From: Burkholderiales bacterium PBB2
GTDB taxonomy: Bacteria; Pseudomonadota; Gammaproteobacteria; Burkholderiales; Burkholderiaceae_C
Direction: 5' to 3'
Assembly: GCA_002255955.1 (NCBI GenBank)
Contig: NKIM01000018.1
Location: forward strand, 1-64,000
DNA: 64,000 nucleotides
Under the pieces are notes generated by a model. It was not told the origin of the DNA. It ran no database searches and saw only the letters and a list, made by a program, of their open reading frames with translations. Positions 8,992 to 18,600 of the stretch are shown piece by piece. How positions within the stretch are numbered: the stretch's first letter is position 1; each line of letters opens with the position of its first letter. The position numbers and the translations under genes are program-made.

Positions 8992-10101
8992 TCACACGCT
9001 GGCTCGAACGACTTGGATCAGGCGCTCGACCTGGGCCTCACTCATGCCCGGCCACAGCGGCAGGCTCAGCACCCGGGCATGGATGGCCTCGGCGATGGGA
9101 AAGTCACCCTGGCCATAGCCCAGCTCGGCATAGGCCGGCTGCAGATGCGGCGGCACCGGGTAGTGAATCAGGCTGCCCACGCCCTGGGCCTCGAGCGCGG
9201 CGGCCAGGCGGTCGCGCGCCTCATGCTGCACCACGAAGAGATGCCAGGCGGAGCGCAGGCCCTCGGGCTCGACCGGCAGCTGCAGCGGCAGGCCGGACAG
9301 GCCATCGCGCAGCTGCGCCGCCAGGCGGCGGCGCTCTTCGGTGGCCGCCTGCAGATGCGGCAGCTTGGCGGCCAGCACGGCAGCCTGGATCTCGTCCAGG
9401 CGCGAGTTGATACCCTTGACTTCGTTGTGGTACTTGATGCGCGAGCCGTAGTTGCGCAGCACGCGCAGCTGGGCATCGAGCGACGCATCGGCCGTGGTGA
9501 CACCGCCGCCATCGCCCATGGCACCGAGGTTCTTGCCCGGGTAGAAGCTCCAGGCCGAGATGTCCGCCAGGCTGCCGACGAGGCGGCCGCGGTACTCGGC
9601 CGCATGGGCTTGGGCGCAGTCGTCCAACACCTTGAGGCCGTGGCGGCGCGCCAGGGCCACCAAGGCATCCATCTCGGCCGGCAGGCCGTAGAGATGCACG
9701 GGCAGCAGCACCTTGGTCCGGGGCGTGATCGCCGCCTCGACGCGGGCCGGGTCGAGGTTGTAGGTCTGCGGATCGGGCTCCACCGGGACCGGCCGGGCGC
9801 CGCACTGGCTGACCGCCAGCCAGGTGGCCACGTAGGTGTTGCTGGGCACGATGACCTCGTCACCCGGGCCCACGCCAAGGGCACGCAAGGACAAGGTCAG
9901 CGCATCCAGACCGTTGGCGACGCCGGCGCAATGCTCGGTCTGGCAGAAGCGGGCGTAGGCCGCCTCGAACTGCTGCAGCTCCTGGCCGAGCAAAAACCAG
10001 CCGCTGCCGGCCACGCGCAGCAGGGCCGCGTCGATCTCGGCCTGGGCGCTGCGGTAGGCCGGCTGCAGGTTGAGGAAAGGAATCTTCGCCATCTCGCTCA
10101 T
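8992..10101 (-). CDS. DegT/DnrJ/EryC1/StrS sugar aminotransferase (FdtB/QdtB-like)
   Basis: A 369-residue PLP-dependent aminotransferase of sugar-nucleotide metabolism. The PLP-binding lysine is K190 in SFYPGKNLGAMGDGG, and the DDCAQAH motif just upstream holds the cofactor-contacting Asp. The ATG start overlaps the stop of the upstream isomerase/acyltransferase gene by 4 bp, implying translational coupling. Given that partner, the likely reaction is amination of a dTDP-3-keto-6-deoxyhexose to the dTDP-3-amino sugar. The exact sugar configuration (galacto or gluco) cannot be read from sequence. Confidence 0.88.
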   Translation of the reverse strand: MSEMAKIPFLNLQPAYRSAQAEIDAALLRVAGSGWFLLGQELQQFEAAYARFCQTEHCAGVANGLDALTLSLRALGVGPGDEVIVPSNTYVATWLAVSQCGARPVPVEPDPQTYNLDPARVEAAITPRTKVLLPVHLYGLPAEMDALVALARRHGLKVLDDCAQAHAAEYRGRLVGSLADISAWSFYPGKNLGAMGDGGGVTTADASLDAQLRVLRNYGSRIKYHNEVKGINSRLDEIQAAVLAAKLPHLQAATEERRRLAAQLRDGLSGLPLQLPVEPEGLRSAWHLFVVQHEARDRLAAALEAQGVGSLIHYPVPPHLQPAYAELGYGQGDFPIAEAIHARVLSLPLWPGMSEAQVERLIQVVRASV

Positions 10102-11108
10102 GCCTGGGCTCCCGCGGCGGCCTTGGCTTCCTTCACCGCAGCCAGGAACTCGTCGTAATTGCGGATGTAGTCCTCGGCGCTGTAGGTGTCCGAGGCCAGC
10201 ACGAGCAAGACGGCGTCCGGCGAAAACTGGTACTGGATGCCCCAGACCATGGGCGGGATGTGCAGGCCCAGGCGGGCGCTGTCGAGCAGGATCTCGTCGC
10301 GGTGCTGGCCGTCATCGACGACGATGCCGACCGAGCCCTTCACGCAGACCAGGAACTGGTGGCAGGCGCGGTGGGCATGCTCGCCACGCACCTCGCGGCT
10401 GGGCACGTCGTAGACCATGAAGAAACGCTGCGGCTGAAACGGCAGATGGCTGCCGATCTCACCAAAACTGAGGGCACCACGCAGATCGACGATCTTGGGC
10501 AGGCGGTGCAAGGTGGCGCGCGCCACGCTGAGCTGTGGCAGGCTGTCGGCCGACAGGGCTGCAGCCCGGGTGGCCGAAGCCTGGCCTGGTAAGTCCACGT
10601 GGGGTGTGTCCACATAACCGGTGATGTGGGCGGGGTTGCCGGCGACGATGGCATTGGGTGGCACATCACGGCTGACCACGGCGCCGTCCATCACCAGGGC
10701 ACGTGCGCCGATGGTCACACCCGGGCGAATCGTGGCGCCTGAGCCGATGCTGGCGCCCTGGCGCACCCGGGTTTGCACAAAGGCCTCGGGCCGCTGCTTG
10801 CTGCGCGGGAATGGATCGTTGGAAAAGGTGACGTTGGGGCCGACAAAGACATCGTCTTCGATGCGCACCCCGTCCCAGAGCTGCACGCCGCATTTGATCG
10901 TCACCCGGTCACCAACTTCGACATCGTTCTCGATGAAGACGTGGTCGCAGATATTGGCATCGCGGCCGATGCGGGCGCCCGGCAGCACATGACTGAAGGC
11001 CCAGATGCGGCTGCCCTCGCCCACCGCCGCGCTCTCCAGCAAGGCCATGGGGTGGACATAGACGCCCGGCGGTGATTGCGATTCAGGGGTCAAGATCGGT
11101 GCATTCAC
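10098..11108 (-). CDS. WxcM-like bifunctional sugar acyltransferase / 3,4-ketoisomerase
   Basis: The N-terminal half (to about residue 165) is a hexapeptide acyltransferase ([34 protein letters not shown]). The C-terminal half (about 175-330) is an FdtA-like cupin with [19 protein letters not shown] and PPMVWGIQY. FdtA-type enzymes isomerise dTDP-4-keto-6-deoxyglucose to the 3-keto isomer, and the acyltransferase half would finish the pathway after the aminotransferase acts. I chose the GTG at 11108 because GGGAGTGAG lies a suitable distance upstream; a GTG at 11120 would add four residues. The rmlA and rmlB genes needed to supply the substrate are not in this window. Confidence 0.85.
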   Translation of the reverse strand: MNAPILTPESQSPPGVYVHPMALLESAAVGEGSRIWAFSHVLPGARIGRDANICDHVFIENDVEVGDRVTIKCGVQLWDGVRIEDDVFVGPNVTFSNDPFPRSKQRPEAFVQTRVRQGASIGSGATIRPGVTIGARALVMDGAVVSRDVPPNAIVAGNPAHITGYVDTPHVDLPGQASATRAAALSADSLPQLSVARATLHRLPKIVDLRGALSFGEIGSHLPFQPQRFFMVYDVPSREVRGEHAHRACHQFLVCVKGSVGIVVDDGQHRDEILLDSARLGLHIPPMVWGIQYQFSPDAVLLVLASDTYSAEDYIRNYDEFLAAVKEAKAAAGAQA

Positions 11109-11426
11109 GTTGCGGCTCACTCCCGGCTGGCTGGTCGCGCTTGGGTCTCAGGGGCACGGCCGGCGCCGCACCCGATGCTGCGCAGGATACTGGATGCGCT
11201 GTCCAAGCAAGCTACGACAAAGCGGGCTGGAGCCCGGCTGTTTACCCCAATGCCAGTGACGCGGTGGCAGACGGCACACCCTATAGACTCAGGTTTAGGG
11301 AGCGAATCCCGGCTGAATCCGGCGTTTGGGCCCGGCGGGCTTGCGCTCCAATGCAAGCCAAGGCTGTGGCGCACGCGTTTTCGGACGCTCCAGCGAGAAA
11401 TTGAACCAGCGAAAGTGCAAACACCC
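11109..11426. other. Divergent intergenic region before the GDP-sugar genes
   Basis: About 318 bases separate the minus-strand dTDP-sugar genes from gmd. An open frame reads through much of it into gmd, but the extra N terminus is unlike Gmd proteins. A short hairpin (CGGGCT-GG-AGCCCG) lies near 11224-11237. I assume divergent promoters here but cannot place -10 and -35 boxes with confidence. Confidence 0.4.
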
Positions 11427-12461
11427 ATGAAAAAAGCGTTCATCACCGGTGTGACGGGGCAGGATGGCTCCTACCTGGCGGAATCCCTGCTGGCCAAAGG
11501 CTACGAGGTGCATGCCACCCTGCGCCGCAGCTCGGTCTTCACCTCGGCGCGCATCGACCACCTGCTCGAGCACCAACGCTTCAAGACCTACCACGGTGAC
11601 CTGACCGACTCCAGCAATCTGCACACCCTGCTGTCCAAGATTCAGCCCGACGAGATCTACAACCTGGGCGCCCAGTCCCATGTGGCCGTGTCCTTCGAGG
11701 TGCCCGAGTACACCGCTGAGGTCGATGCCCTGGGCACCATCCGCCTGCTCAATGCCATCAAGGATTTGGGCATCAAGCCGCGCTTCTACCAGGCCTCGAC
11801 CTCCGAGCTTTTCGGCGGCCTGCCCGAGACCGCGCCGCAGAGCGAGAAGACGCCCTTCTACCCCAAGTCGCCCTACGGCGCGGCCAAGCTCTATGCCTAC
11901 TGGATCGTGGTCAATTACCGCGAGAGCCATGGCCTCTATGCCTGCAACGGCATCCTGTTCAACCACGAATCGCCGCGCCGCGGCGAGACCTTTGTGACCA
12001 AGAAGATCACCAAGGCCGTGGCCCGCATCTCGCAAGGCCGCCAGGCCGTGCTCAGCCTCGGCAACCTCGATGCCAAGCGGGACTGGGGTTATGCCAAGGA
12101 CTACGTCGAAGCCATGTGGCTGATGCTGCAGCAGGAGAAGGCCGACGACTATGTGATCGCCTCGGGCGAAACCTACACCGTGCGCCAGTTCGTGGACATG
12201 GCCTTTGCCGAAGTGGGCATCGAGCTGGACTGGCAGGGCGAAGGCGTGAACGAGCGCGGCCTGGACCGCCGCACCGGCCGCCCCCTGGTGGTGATCGACC
12301 CGCGCTACTTCCGCCCGGCCGAGGTGGACCTGCTCTGGGGCGACGCCAGCAAGGCACGCGAAAAACTGGGCTGGACCTCCAAGACTTCGATCCGCGACCT
12401 GGTGCGCATGATGGTGCAGTACGACCTCAAGAACGAAACCTACGGAGGCCATGAGCCATGA
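11427..12461 (+). CDS. gmd: GDP-mannose 4,6-dehydratase
   Basis: A 344-residue short-chain dehydrogenase-type enzyme converting GDP-D-mannose to GDP-4-keto-6-deoxy-D-mannose. The N terminus has the NADP-binding [12 protein letters not shown] motif, followed by [16 protein letters not shown], the STSELFGG segment, the YGAAK catalytic Tyr/Lys pair, and [15 protein letters not shown]. All are standard for Gmd, as is the length. The start is the ATG giving MKKAFITG, although the frame is open further upstream. Its stop overlaps the next start by 4 bp (ATGA). The product can feed either a reductase/epimerase or a perosamine-type aminotransferase, and candidates for both follow. Confidence 0.95.
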   Translation: MKKAFITGVTGQDGSYLAESLLAKGYEVHATLRRSSVFTSARIDHLLEHQRFKTYHGDLTDSSNLHTLLSKIQPDEIYNLGAQSHVAVSFEVPEYTAEVDALGTIRLLNAIKDLGIKPRFYQASTSELFGGLPETAPQSEKTPFYPKSPYGAAKLYAYWIVVNYRESHGLYACNGILFNHESPRRGETFVTKKITKAVARISQGRQAVLSLGNLDAKRDWGYAKDYVEAMWLMLQQEKADDYVIASGETYTVRQFVDMAFAEVGIELDWQGEGVNERGLDRRTGRPLVVIDPRYFRPAEVDLLWGDASKAREKLGWTSKTSIRDLVRMMVQYDLKNETYGGHEP

Positions 12462-13384
12462 TTCTGGTCACCGGCGCCACCGGTTTTCTGGGTCGGCGCG
12501 TCTGCCGCCTGCTGGATGCCCAGGGCCAGCCCCATCTGAAGACCTCCATGTCTCTGGGCCTGGACCTGCGCGACCCGATCGCCACCGAGGCCTTTTTTGC
12601 CGCCCACAAGCCCAGCCAGGTGATCCACTGCGCGGCCTTTGTCGGCGGCATTCAGTTCGGCTATAAGCATTCGGCCGAGCTCTTTCACAACAACCTGCAG
12701 ATGACGCTGAATCTGCTCGCCAGCGCCCAGCGCCACGGCGTGCAGCGCATCGTCAACCCCATCTCCAACTGCGCCTACCCGGCCAAGGCCACGCTCTTCA
12801 AGGAAGACGAGTTCTGGGACGGCCCGCTGCATGACTCCGTCATGGTCTACGGCTTTGTGCGTAAGGCCTCCTGGGTCGGGGCGCAAGCCTATGCCCAGCA
12901 GTACGGGCTCGATGTGATCAACCTGATCCTCTCGAATATGTACGGCCCCGAGGATCATTTCGAGGAAGAACGTTCCCATGCCCTGGGCGCCCTGGTGATG
13001 AAGTTCGCCCGGGCCAAGAAGCTGGGCCTGCCCGAGGTGGTGGTCTGGGGCAGCGGCACGCCGGTGCGCGAATGGCTGCATGTGGACGATGGCGCGCAAG
13101 CCCTGGTCCGCGGCCTGGCCGCGCCCCGCTGCGAGCAGCCGGTGAACATCGGCGTCGGCCGCGGCATCTCCATCCTGGCCATGGCCGAGATGATCCAGCG
13201 CGAGATCGGCTACACCGGCCGCCTGGTGCTGGACCCGAGCAAGCCCGACGGCGCCCCCTACAAGACGGTGGACGGCAGCCGCGCCCAGGCCCTGCTGAAC
13301 TGGTCCCCCGAGATCGATTTTGAAGACGGCGTGCGCGCCACCATCCGCTGGTATCTGGAGCAAGAAGCCCATGGCAGTCACTGA
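12458..13384 (+). CDS. NAD-dependent epimerase/reductase, GDP-fucose-synthase-like
   Basis: A 308-residue extended SDR protein beginning with the GATGFLG dinucleotide-binding motif, with NPISNCAYP (active-site Ser/Cys region) and YGPEDHF. The context after gmd, with translational overlap, points to GDP-4-keto-6-deoxymannose as substrate, giving GDP-L-fucose, GDP-rhamnose or a related product. The usual catalytic YxxxK reads Y131-G-F-V-R135, with Lys only at 136. The motif is therefore shifted or substituted compared with textbook Fcl, and the exact reaction is uncertain. Confidence 0.8.
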   Translation: MILVTGATGFLGRRVCRLLDAQGQPHLKTSMSLGLDLRDPIATEAFFAAHKPSQVIHCAAFVGGIQFGYKHSAELFHNNLQMTLNLLASAQRHGVQRIVNPISNCAYPAKATLFKEDEFWDGPLHDSVMVYGFVRKASWVGAQAYAQQYGLDVINLILSNMYGPEDHFEEERSHALGALVMKFARAKKLGLPEVVVWGSGTPVREWLHVDDGAQALVRGLAAPRCEQPVNIGVGRGISILAMAEMIQREIGYTGRLVLDPSKPDGAPYKTVDGSRAQALLNWSPEIDFEDGVRATIRWYLEQEAHGSH

Positions 13385-13778
13385 AATCAAGCAAGGCGAG
13401 CTGGTGCTGGCCCGCCACATCCCGGCCAGCGTGGCCTGGAGCGGCGGCCTGCAGTTCTTTTCCCCCGAGGGTGACTACCAGCAGGTGGGCACCTGGGGCT
13501 ATGAGCAGGGCAAGACCCTGCTGGCCCACAGCCACAATGAAGTGAGCCGCGAGGTGCTGTGGACGCAGGAAGTGCTCTACATCCGCGCTGGCCGGGTGCG
13601 CGCCGAGATTTACGACACGGCCGATCAGAAAGTGGCCGAGTTGGAGGCCGGCGCCGGTGACATCCTGGTGCTGCTGCGCGGCGGCCACGGCTATCACATC
13701 CTGGAGAACGGCACCCAGGTGCTGGAGATCAAGAACGGCCCCTACGTCGGCGCCGACGCCGACCGGAGGCGGCTGTGA
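13371..13778 (+). CDS. Small cupin-domain protein in the sugar cluster
   Basis: A 135-residue single-domain cupin. HSHNEVSREVLWTQEVLYI carries the first cupin motif with candidate metal-binding His/Glu residues, and LLRGGHGYHIL the second. The ATG (MAVTEIKQ) lies inside the end of the epimerase gene, preceded by GGAG, so the genes are coupled. Its stop overlaps the next start. Cupins in such clusters are often sugar epimerases or isomerases, but no specific reaction can be assigned here. Confidence 0.8.
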   Translation: MAVTEIKQGELVLARHIPASVAWSGGLQFFSPEGDYQQVGTWGYEQGKTLLAHSHNEVSREVLWTQEVLYIRAGRVRAEIYDTADQKVAELEAGAGDILVLLRGGHGYHILENGTQVLEIKNGPYVGADADRRRL

Positions 13779-14365
13779 GCGAAAAGGCTGTGAACGAAGC
13801 GAGCGCGCTGATCAAGGTCCATCTGGGCTGCTGGCACCGGGTCATCCCCGGCTTCGTCCATGTGGACCTGTGCGACATGCCGCACATCGACCACAAATCC
13901 GGCATCGATGCCCTGCCCTTCTTGGCCGACAACTCGGCCTCGCTGATCTACTGCAGCCATGCGCTGGAGTATTTCGACCGCGACCAGGCCAGGGAGGTGC
14001 TGAAAGAGTGGCACCGGGTGCTGGCGCCGGGCGGCGTGCTGCGCCTGGCCGTGCCGGACTTCCAGGCCCTGATCCAGGTCTACCAGCAGACCGGCGAGTT
14101 GGCCCGGGTTCTGGGCCCGCTCTACGGCAAGATGGCCATCCAGACCGAGCAAGGCCCGGCCACCCTGTACCACAAGACCACCTACGACCAGGCCAGCCTG
14201 AGCACCCTGCTCGAAGCATGCGGCTTTGTCGCCCCCGAGCGCTGGGACTGGCGCCAGACCGAGCATGCCGCGGTGGACGACCACTCGCAGGCCTACTTTC
14301 CCCACATGCAAAAGGACACCGGCATCCTGGTGTCTCTGAACCTGCAGGCGCGCAAGCCCACCTGA
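13775..14365 (+). CDS. Class I SAM-dependent methyltransferase-like protein
   Basis: A 196-residue protein with a GTG start, GGAGG just upstream, and a 4-bp overlap with the cupin gene. It has VHLGCW near the N terminus in place of the usual glycine-rich SAM motif, then FVHVDL, IYCSHALEYF, and the typical post-motif WHRVLAPGGVLRLAVPDF. This matches the short methyltransferase-like proteins found in LPS and capsule clusters. It may O-methylate a sugar; the acceptor is unknown. Confidence 0.8.
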   Translation: MSEKAVNEASALIKVHLGCWHRVIPGFVHVDLCDMPHIDHKSGIDALPFLADNSASLIYCSHALEYFDRDQAREVLKEWHRVLAPGGVLRLAVPDFQALIQVYQQTGELARVLGPLYGKMAIQTEQGPATLYHKTTYDQASLSTLLEACGFVAPERWDWRQTEHAAVDDHSQAYFPHMQKDTGILVSLNLQARKPT

Positions 14366-14375
14366 CCCCGCCATC

Positions 14376-15479
14376 ATGAGCGACACACCAGAATTCATCC
14401 CCCAGATGCGGCCGCTGTTCGGCGGCGAGGAAAAGGCCGAGCTGATGGCCTACCTCGACGAAGACGGCTTCTTCACCGAGTTCAAGAAGACCGAGGCCTT
14501 CGAGCGCCAGATCGCCGAGTTCACCGGCGCGCGCCACTGCATCGTCGTCAACAACGGCACGGTCTCGCTGACCCTGGCCGCCATCGCCGTGGGCGTGGGC
14601 CCGGGCGATGAAGTCATCGTGCCCGACTACACCATGATCGCCACGCCCAACTCGGTGAAGATGCTGGGCGCGCAGCCGGTGTTTGTCGATGTCGACCCCG
14701 ACACCCTGATCCTGGACCTGGCTGCCACGCGCGCCGCCATCACGCCCAAGACCCGCGCCATCATGCTGGTCTCGGCCAACGGCCGCGCGCCGGCCTGCGG
14801 CATCGCGGCCTTCGAGGCCCTGGCGCGCGAAACCGGCGTGGCCCTGATCGAAGATGCCGCCCAGTCCCTGGGCTCCGTCTACCCTGACGGCCGCCACATC
14901 GGCCGCGCCGGCGCCATCGGCAGCTTCTCCTTCTCGGCCCCCAAGATCATCTCCACCGGCCAGGGCGGCGCCCTGATCACCGACGACGATGCCCTGGCCG
15001 ACAAGCTGCGCCGCCTGAAGGACTTCGGCCGCGCCGCCGGCGGCACCGATGTGCACGACAGCATCGGCTACAACTTCAAGTTCACCGAGCTGCAAGCCTG
15101 CGTGGGCCTGGCCCAGATGCGCCAGCTGCCCGGCCGCATCGAGCGCAAGAAAGACATCTGGCGCCGCTATGCCGAAGGCCTGGCCGGCATCCCCGGCATC
15201 CAGCTCTTCGCCCATGACCTGAGCCTGTGCACGCCCTGGTTCATCGACTGCCGCGCCGAGCGCCGCGATGCCCTGGCCGCCCATCTCAAGGCCCAGGGCA
15301 TCGGCACCCGCACCATGTACCCGCCCATCCACCAACAAAAGGCCTATGCCTTGCCTGGCCATCACCCGGTCGCCGAAGAGATCGGCCGTTCGGGCCTGTG
15401 GCTGCCGTCCATGATCCAGCTGAGTGACGCGCAGATCGAGCGCATCTGCCAGAGCATCCGCAACTTCTACCTGGGCTGA
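14376..15479 (+). CDS. DegT-family aminotransferase, GDP-perosamine-synthase-like
   Basis: A 367-residue PLP-dependent sugar aminotransferase. PLP lysine K190 lies in FSAPKIISTGQGG, and LIEDAAQSLGS holds the cofactor Asp. The pattern around the lysine resembles RfbE/Per enzymes, which aminate GDP-4-keto-6-deoxymannose to GDP-perosamine. That is the product of gmd four genes upstream in the same run of genes. Sequence identity to the other DegT gene (8992-10101) is limited to family motifs, so the two serve different sugars. It is the last gene before a terminator-like hairpin. Confidence 0.85.
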   Translation: MSDTPEFIPQMRPLFGGEEKAELMAYLDEDGFFTEFKKTEAFERQIAEFTGARHCIVVNNGTVSLTLAAIAVGVGPGDEVIVPDYTMIATPNSVKMLGAQPVFVDVDPDTLILDLAATRAAITPKTRAIMLVSANGRAPACGIAAFEALARETGVALIEDAAQSLGSVYPDGRHIGRAGAIGSFSFSAPKIISTGQGGALITDDDALADKLRRLKDFGRAAGGTDVHDSIGYNFKFTELQACVGLAQMRQLPGRIERKKDIWRRYAEGLAGIPGIQLFAHDLSLCTPWFIDCRAERRDALAAHLKAQGIGTRTMYPPIHQQKAYALPGHHPVAEEIGRSGLWLPSMIQLSDAQIERICQSIRNFYLG

Positions 15480-15518
15480 ATCACCTAGCCCAGGCGGCAG
15501 CCGCCGCTGCAGCGCAAG

Positions 15519-15558
15519 AAAGCCCAAGCCTCTCGGCACGCCGCCGGGGGGCTTTTTC
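15519..15558 (+). terminator. Intrinsic terminator after the GDP-sugar operon
   Basis: AAAGCCC at 15519-15525 pairs with GGGCTTT at 15549-15555 and is followed by a T-rich stretch. The loop contains a second GC-rich inverted segment. Confidence 0.55.
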
Positions 15559-15589
15559 TTTTGCTTGAATCACTCAAAAGCACGGGACG

Positions 15590-15612
15590 AAAAAAGAGCC
15601 CCGAAGGGCTCT
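15590..15612 (-). terminator. Intrinsic terminator of the fusion glycosyltransferase gene
   Basis: AGAGCCC and GGGCTCT form a 7-bp stem with a CGAA loop. On the minus strand it is followed by six T residues. It lies about 25 bp after the stop of the 15636-18908 gene. Confidence 0.85.
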
Positions 15613-15635
15613 TGCGCGTCTGTGGTCCGTGGCGC

Positions 15636-18600
15636 TTACAGCACATCGGCCGCAATCTTCTGGCGCACCGAGGGCGGCACGAAATCGAAGATGTTCGAGG
15701 CCAGCATCAGATCGCCGGGTTTGCTGTCCAGGGCCTCGATGCTGGCCACCACATACCGGGTTGGCGTGTTCAGCAGCAGATTGCGCACCTGCAGGTAGGC
15801 GCCCTCGCTGGACAGCCAGGAGCCCTCGCCGTTGATCAGGCAGTTGGAGTCGATGAAGCGTTCTTGCTTGGCATGGATGTCCAGGCGCGCCGCCACATCG
15901 ATGCGGTTGTCGCCGACATTGCGCATGCCCCAGACCTGCAGGCCGGTGCTTTGCAGACGGGCGAACAAGAGGCTGCGCAGGATGTTGAAGATGTCTTCGC
16001 CGTACAGCGCGCCCACCTCGGCCGCCTGGCGCACGCGCGCCTCAAACGGCGTGCGCGCATCGATCTGGAAGCGGTCACCGGGCAAGGCCTCAACCTTGGC
16101 CAGCAGATAGGCCTGCAGGAAATCACGCCGGCTCGGCGATGCCTTGATCAGGCGGTGCACCGTCTGGGCAAAGCTGACGGTGAAGGGGTTGACGTCGAAC
16201 AGCACCAGCTCGGCCAGGCCCTGGCCGCTGCAGGCCTGCATCTGGTCGAGGCTGAAGAAACCACCGCAGCTGGCAAACAAGCTCTTGCCCACATAGCGGC
16301 CGCGGGCCGCGTTGAGCTGCTGGATGTGGCGCTGCACCAGGCTGACGGCCTCGGCCGTGCCCAGGTAGACATCGTTCCAGCTCTGGAAGGAATGCTTGCC
16401 GTCCATTTGCGCCGTCAGGCCCACCTGGCCGTAGAAGCCAGCCACATCGTCCCAGCGCAGGGCTTGGCTCTTGCCGGCCAGGGTGAAGAGCACATTGCGC
16501 TCGGGCGACTGCCAGCCCGGCAGACGCTGCAAGGGCGAGACCTGCAGGCTCAGCAAGCGGGCGATGCTGTAGAGCTGCTCGCTGTTCAGGCAGTTGGCGA
16601 TGCAATGGTCGATGCGCACCGCCTCGCTGACCTCCCAGTCGCTGCTGGCCGCGTTGTGCTCCAGGATGTGGACCTGCTCGAAGTGCTGCAGCGCCCAGCG
16701 CAAGGTCTGGATGAAACGCAGCTGCGGCACGCCGCAGCCCAGCAGCACATGCAGGAAGCAGTGCTGGATGCCGGCGAACTGGGCCGGATCGGCGGCCAGG
16801 GCCTCGTCCACCGAAACGTTGACGCGCTGCACCTCCAGCTCGCTGAAGCCGAAAGGCCGCACATGCGTCACCTCGACAAAGCGGGCGCCGCCAATGGCTT
16901 GGGCGCTGGCCTGCAGTGCAATCTGGTGCGGGTCGGCCGGACGGCCGGCCACGGCCGTGCTCGCCGCCTGGGGCGCCGCAGCCGGGGCCGCGGCAGACGT
17001 CGGGCCAAAGCCGGCGGGCACCCGGCCCATGCGGCGGGCGGCAAAGTTCTCGTTGCTGAAACTGGCCTGGCCAAAGCACAGCACCGGCTGGCGCAACTTG
17101 CCCAGGGGCAAGGTGGCGAGCGAGGCAATCGACCAGCCGGCGCGCAGGCCCGCCTCGGTCTCATGGCTGGCCAGATAGGCCTCGTCGGGCGTGGCCATGC
17201 CGATCAGCTTCATTTCACCGACCTGCTCCAGCGCCCGCATGCGGGTGACGCCGTAGATGCGATGGGCATTGAAATGGGTCAGGTCTTGCCCCACCGGCAC
17301 GGCGACGGCGCACATGCCATGCGGTGCGATGCAGCGCGACATCAGCAAGAAGGTGTAAAGGTCGCCCAGCGGCATGAAGCGGTCGCCGTAGCGGCCCAGG
17401 CCCGAGTGCTCGATGGAGCTGTAGGACAGCACCATGTCGTAGGCCTGCTCGTGGCGATCCAGCTCCTGCAGGTACTGGTCCCAGGTGATGGTGCGCACGG
17501 GGGTCGGGCTGCGCAGCTCGCCGTCCCAGTGGATCTCGCGGTACTCGACCGTGGTGACCTCGGCCGCGCCAAACAGGCAGCACAGCAGTTCCAACCAGTA
17601 GGTCTCGGATCCAATGATCAGGACCTTGCTGCCGCGGATATGGCTTTGCAGCTTGGCGATCTGGGACAGGGCTTCCGGATACGGGCAGATGGAGCGGAAG
17701 TCTTCTTCGCTGAAGCGGGCCAGGCCGCCCTCCACCCAGCGGCTGAAGCGCTCGGCATCCCAGCGCAGCACCGGGGTCGAGCTGCTGACCATGATCATGC
17801 GCTCGAGGATGGGGGTCTTGTAGCCCAGGGTCTCCCAGTAGATGAACTCGGGCGGCACGGTTTCCAGCGGCGCCGGTCCGGGCTCGCCCTGAACGGCGCT
17901 GAGCGGAAACTTCGCACCGCCGCGCGGCAGCATCTGGGTGCAGCGCTGCACGAACAAGCTGTTGACCTGCTCCAGGGCCGAGACCGGCGCCGCCGCCGGC
18001 GACAGCACGGTGCTGGCAGGAACTGCGGCCTCCTGCAGCACGCCGTGCAGGTGGCGGGAGATTTCGGCAAAGGTGCTGCCCGGGTGGAAGACCACCAGGC
18101 TGACGCAGGACAGCAGGTAGATGTCCTTCAGCGCATCGACGCCGTGATCGGCGCTGACGGTGTAGCTGTCCGGATCGCCCCAGACCGCCTTGCCCTCATT
18201 GAGCTGCAGGTGCAGTCGGTCGTGGCGGCTCATCAGCTGGCTGGGGAAGAGCTCACGCAGGCCATGTTCCAGCTGTTCGTCTTCGGTCGAGAGGAAGAAC
18301 TTTTCGCCGCGGTCCACGCCAATGCGCTCGCGGATCAGGCCGCTGTAGAGATCGAGCGCGTCCTTGAGGCCGAAGTCGGTGCCGCGGGCATGCACGCCCT
18401 TGGTCTGCAGCGTCAGGCCGTGCTCGGCCGCCTGGGCCAGCACCTGGGCGCGGATGTCATCGGCTGGAACCAGGCTGCGCAGAGCCGCGATCGAGAGATC
18501 GCGCGGTACACAGTCGAGGTAGTCGTTGTCGTAGACGATCACGGTTTCGTGAGCATCGTCCAGCTTGAGCGCCTGCGAATGCTGGGGCGTGGAGAACTGC

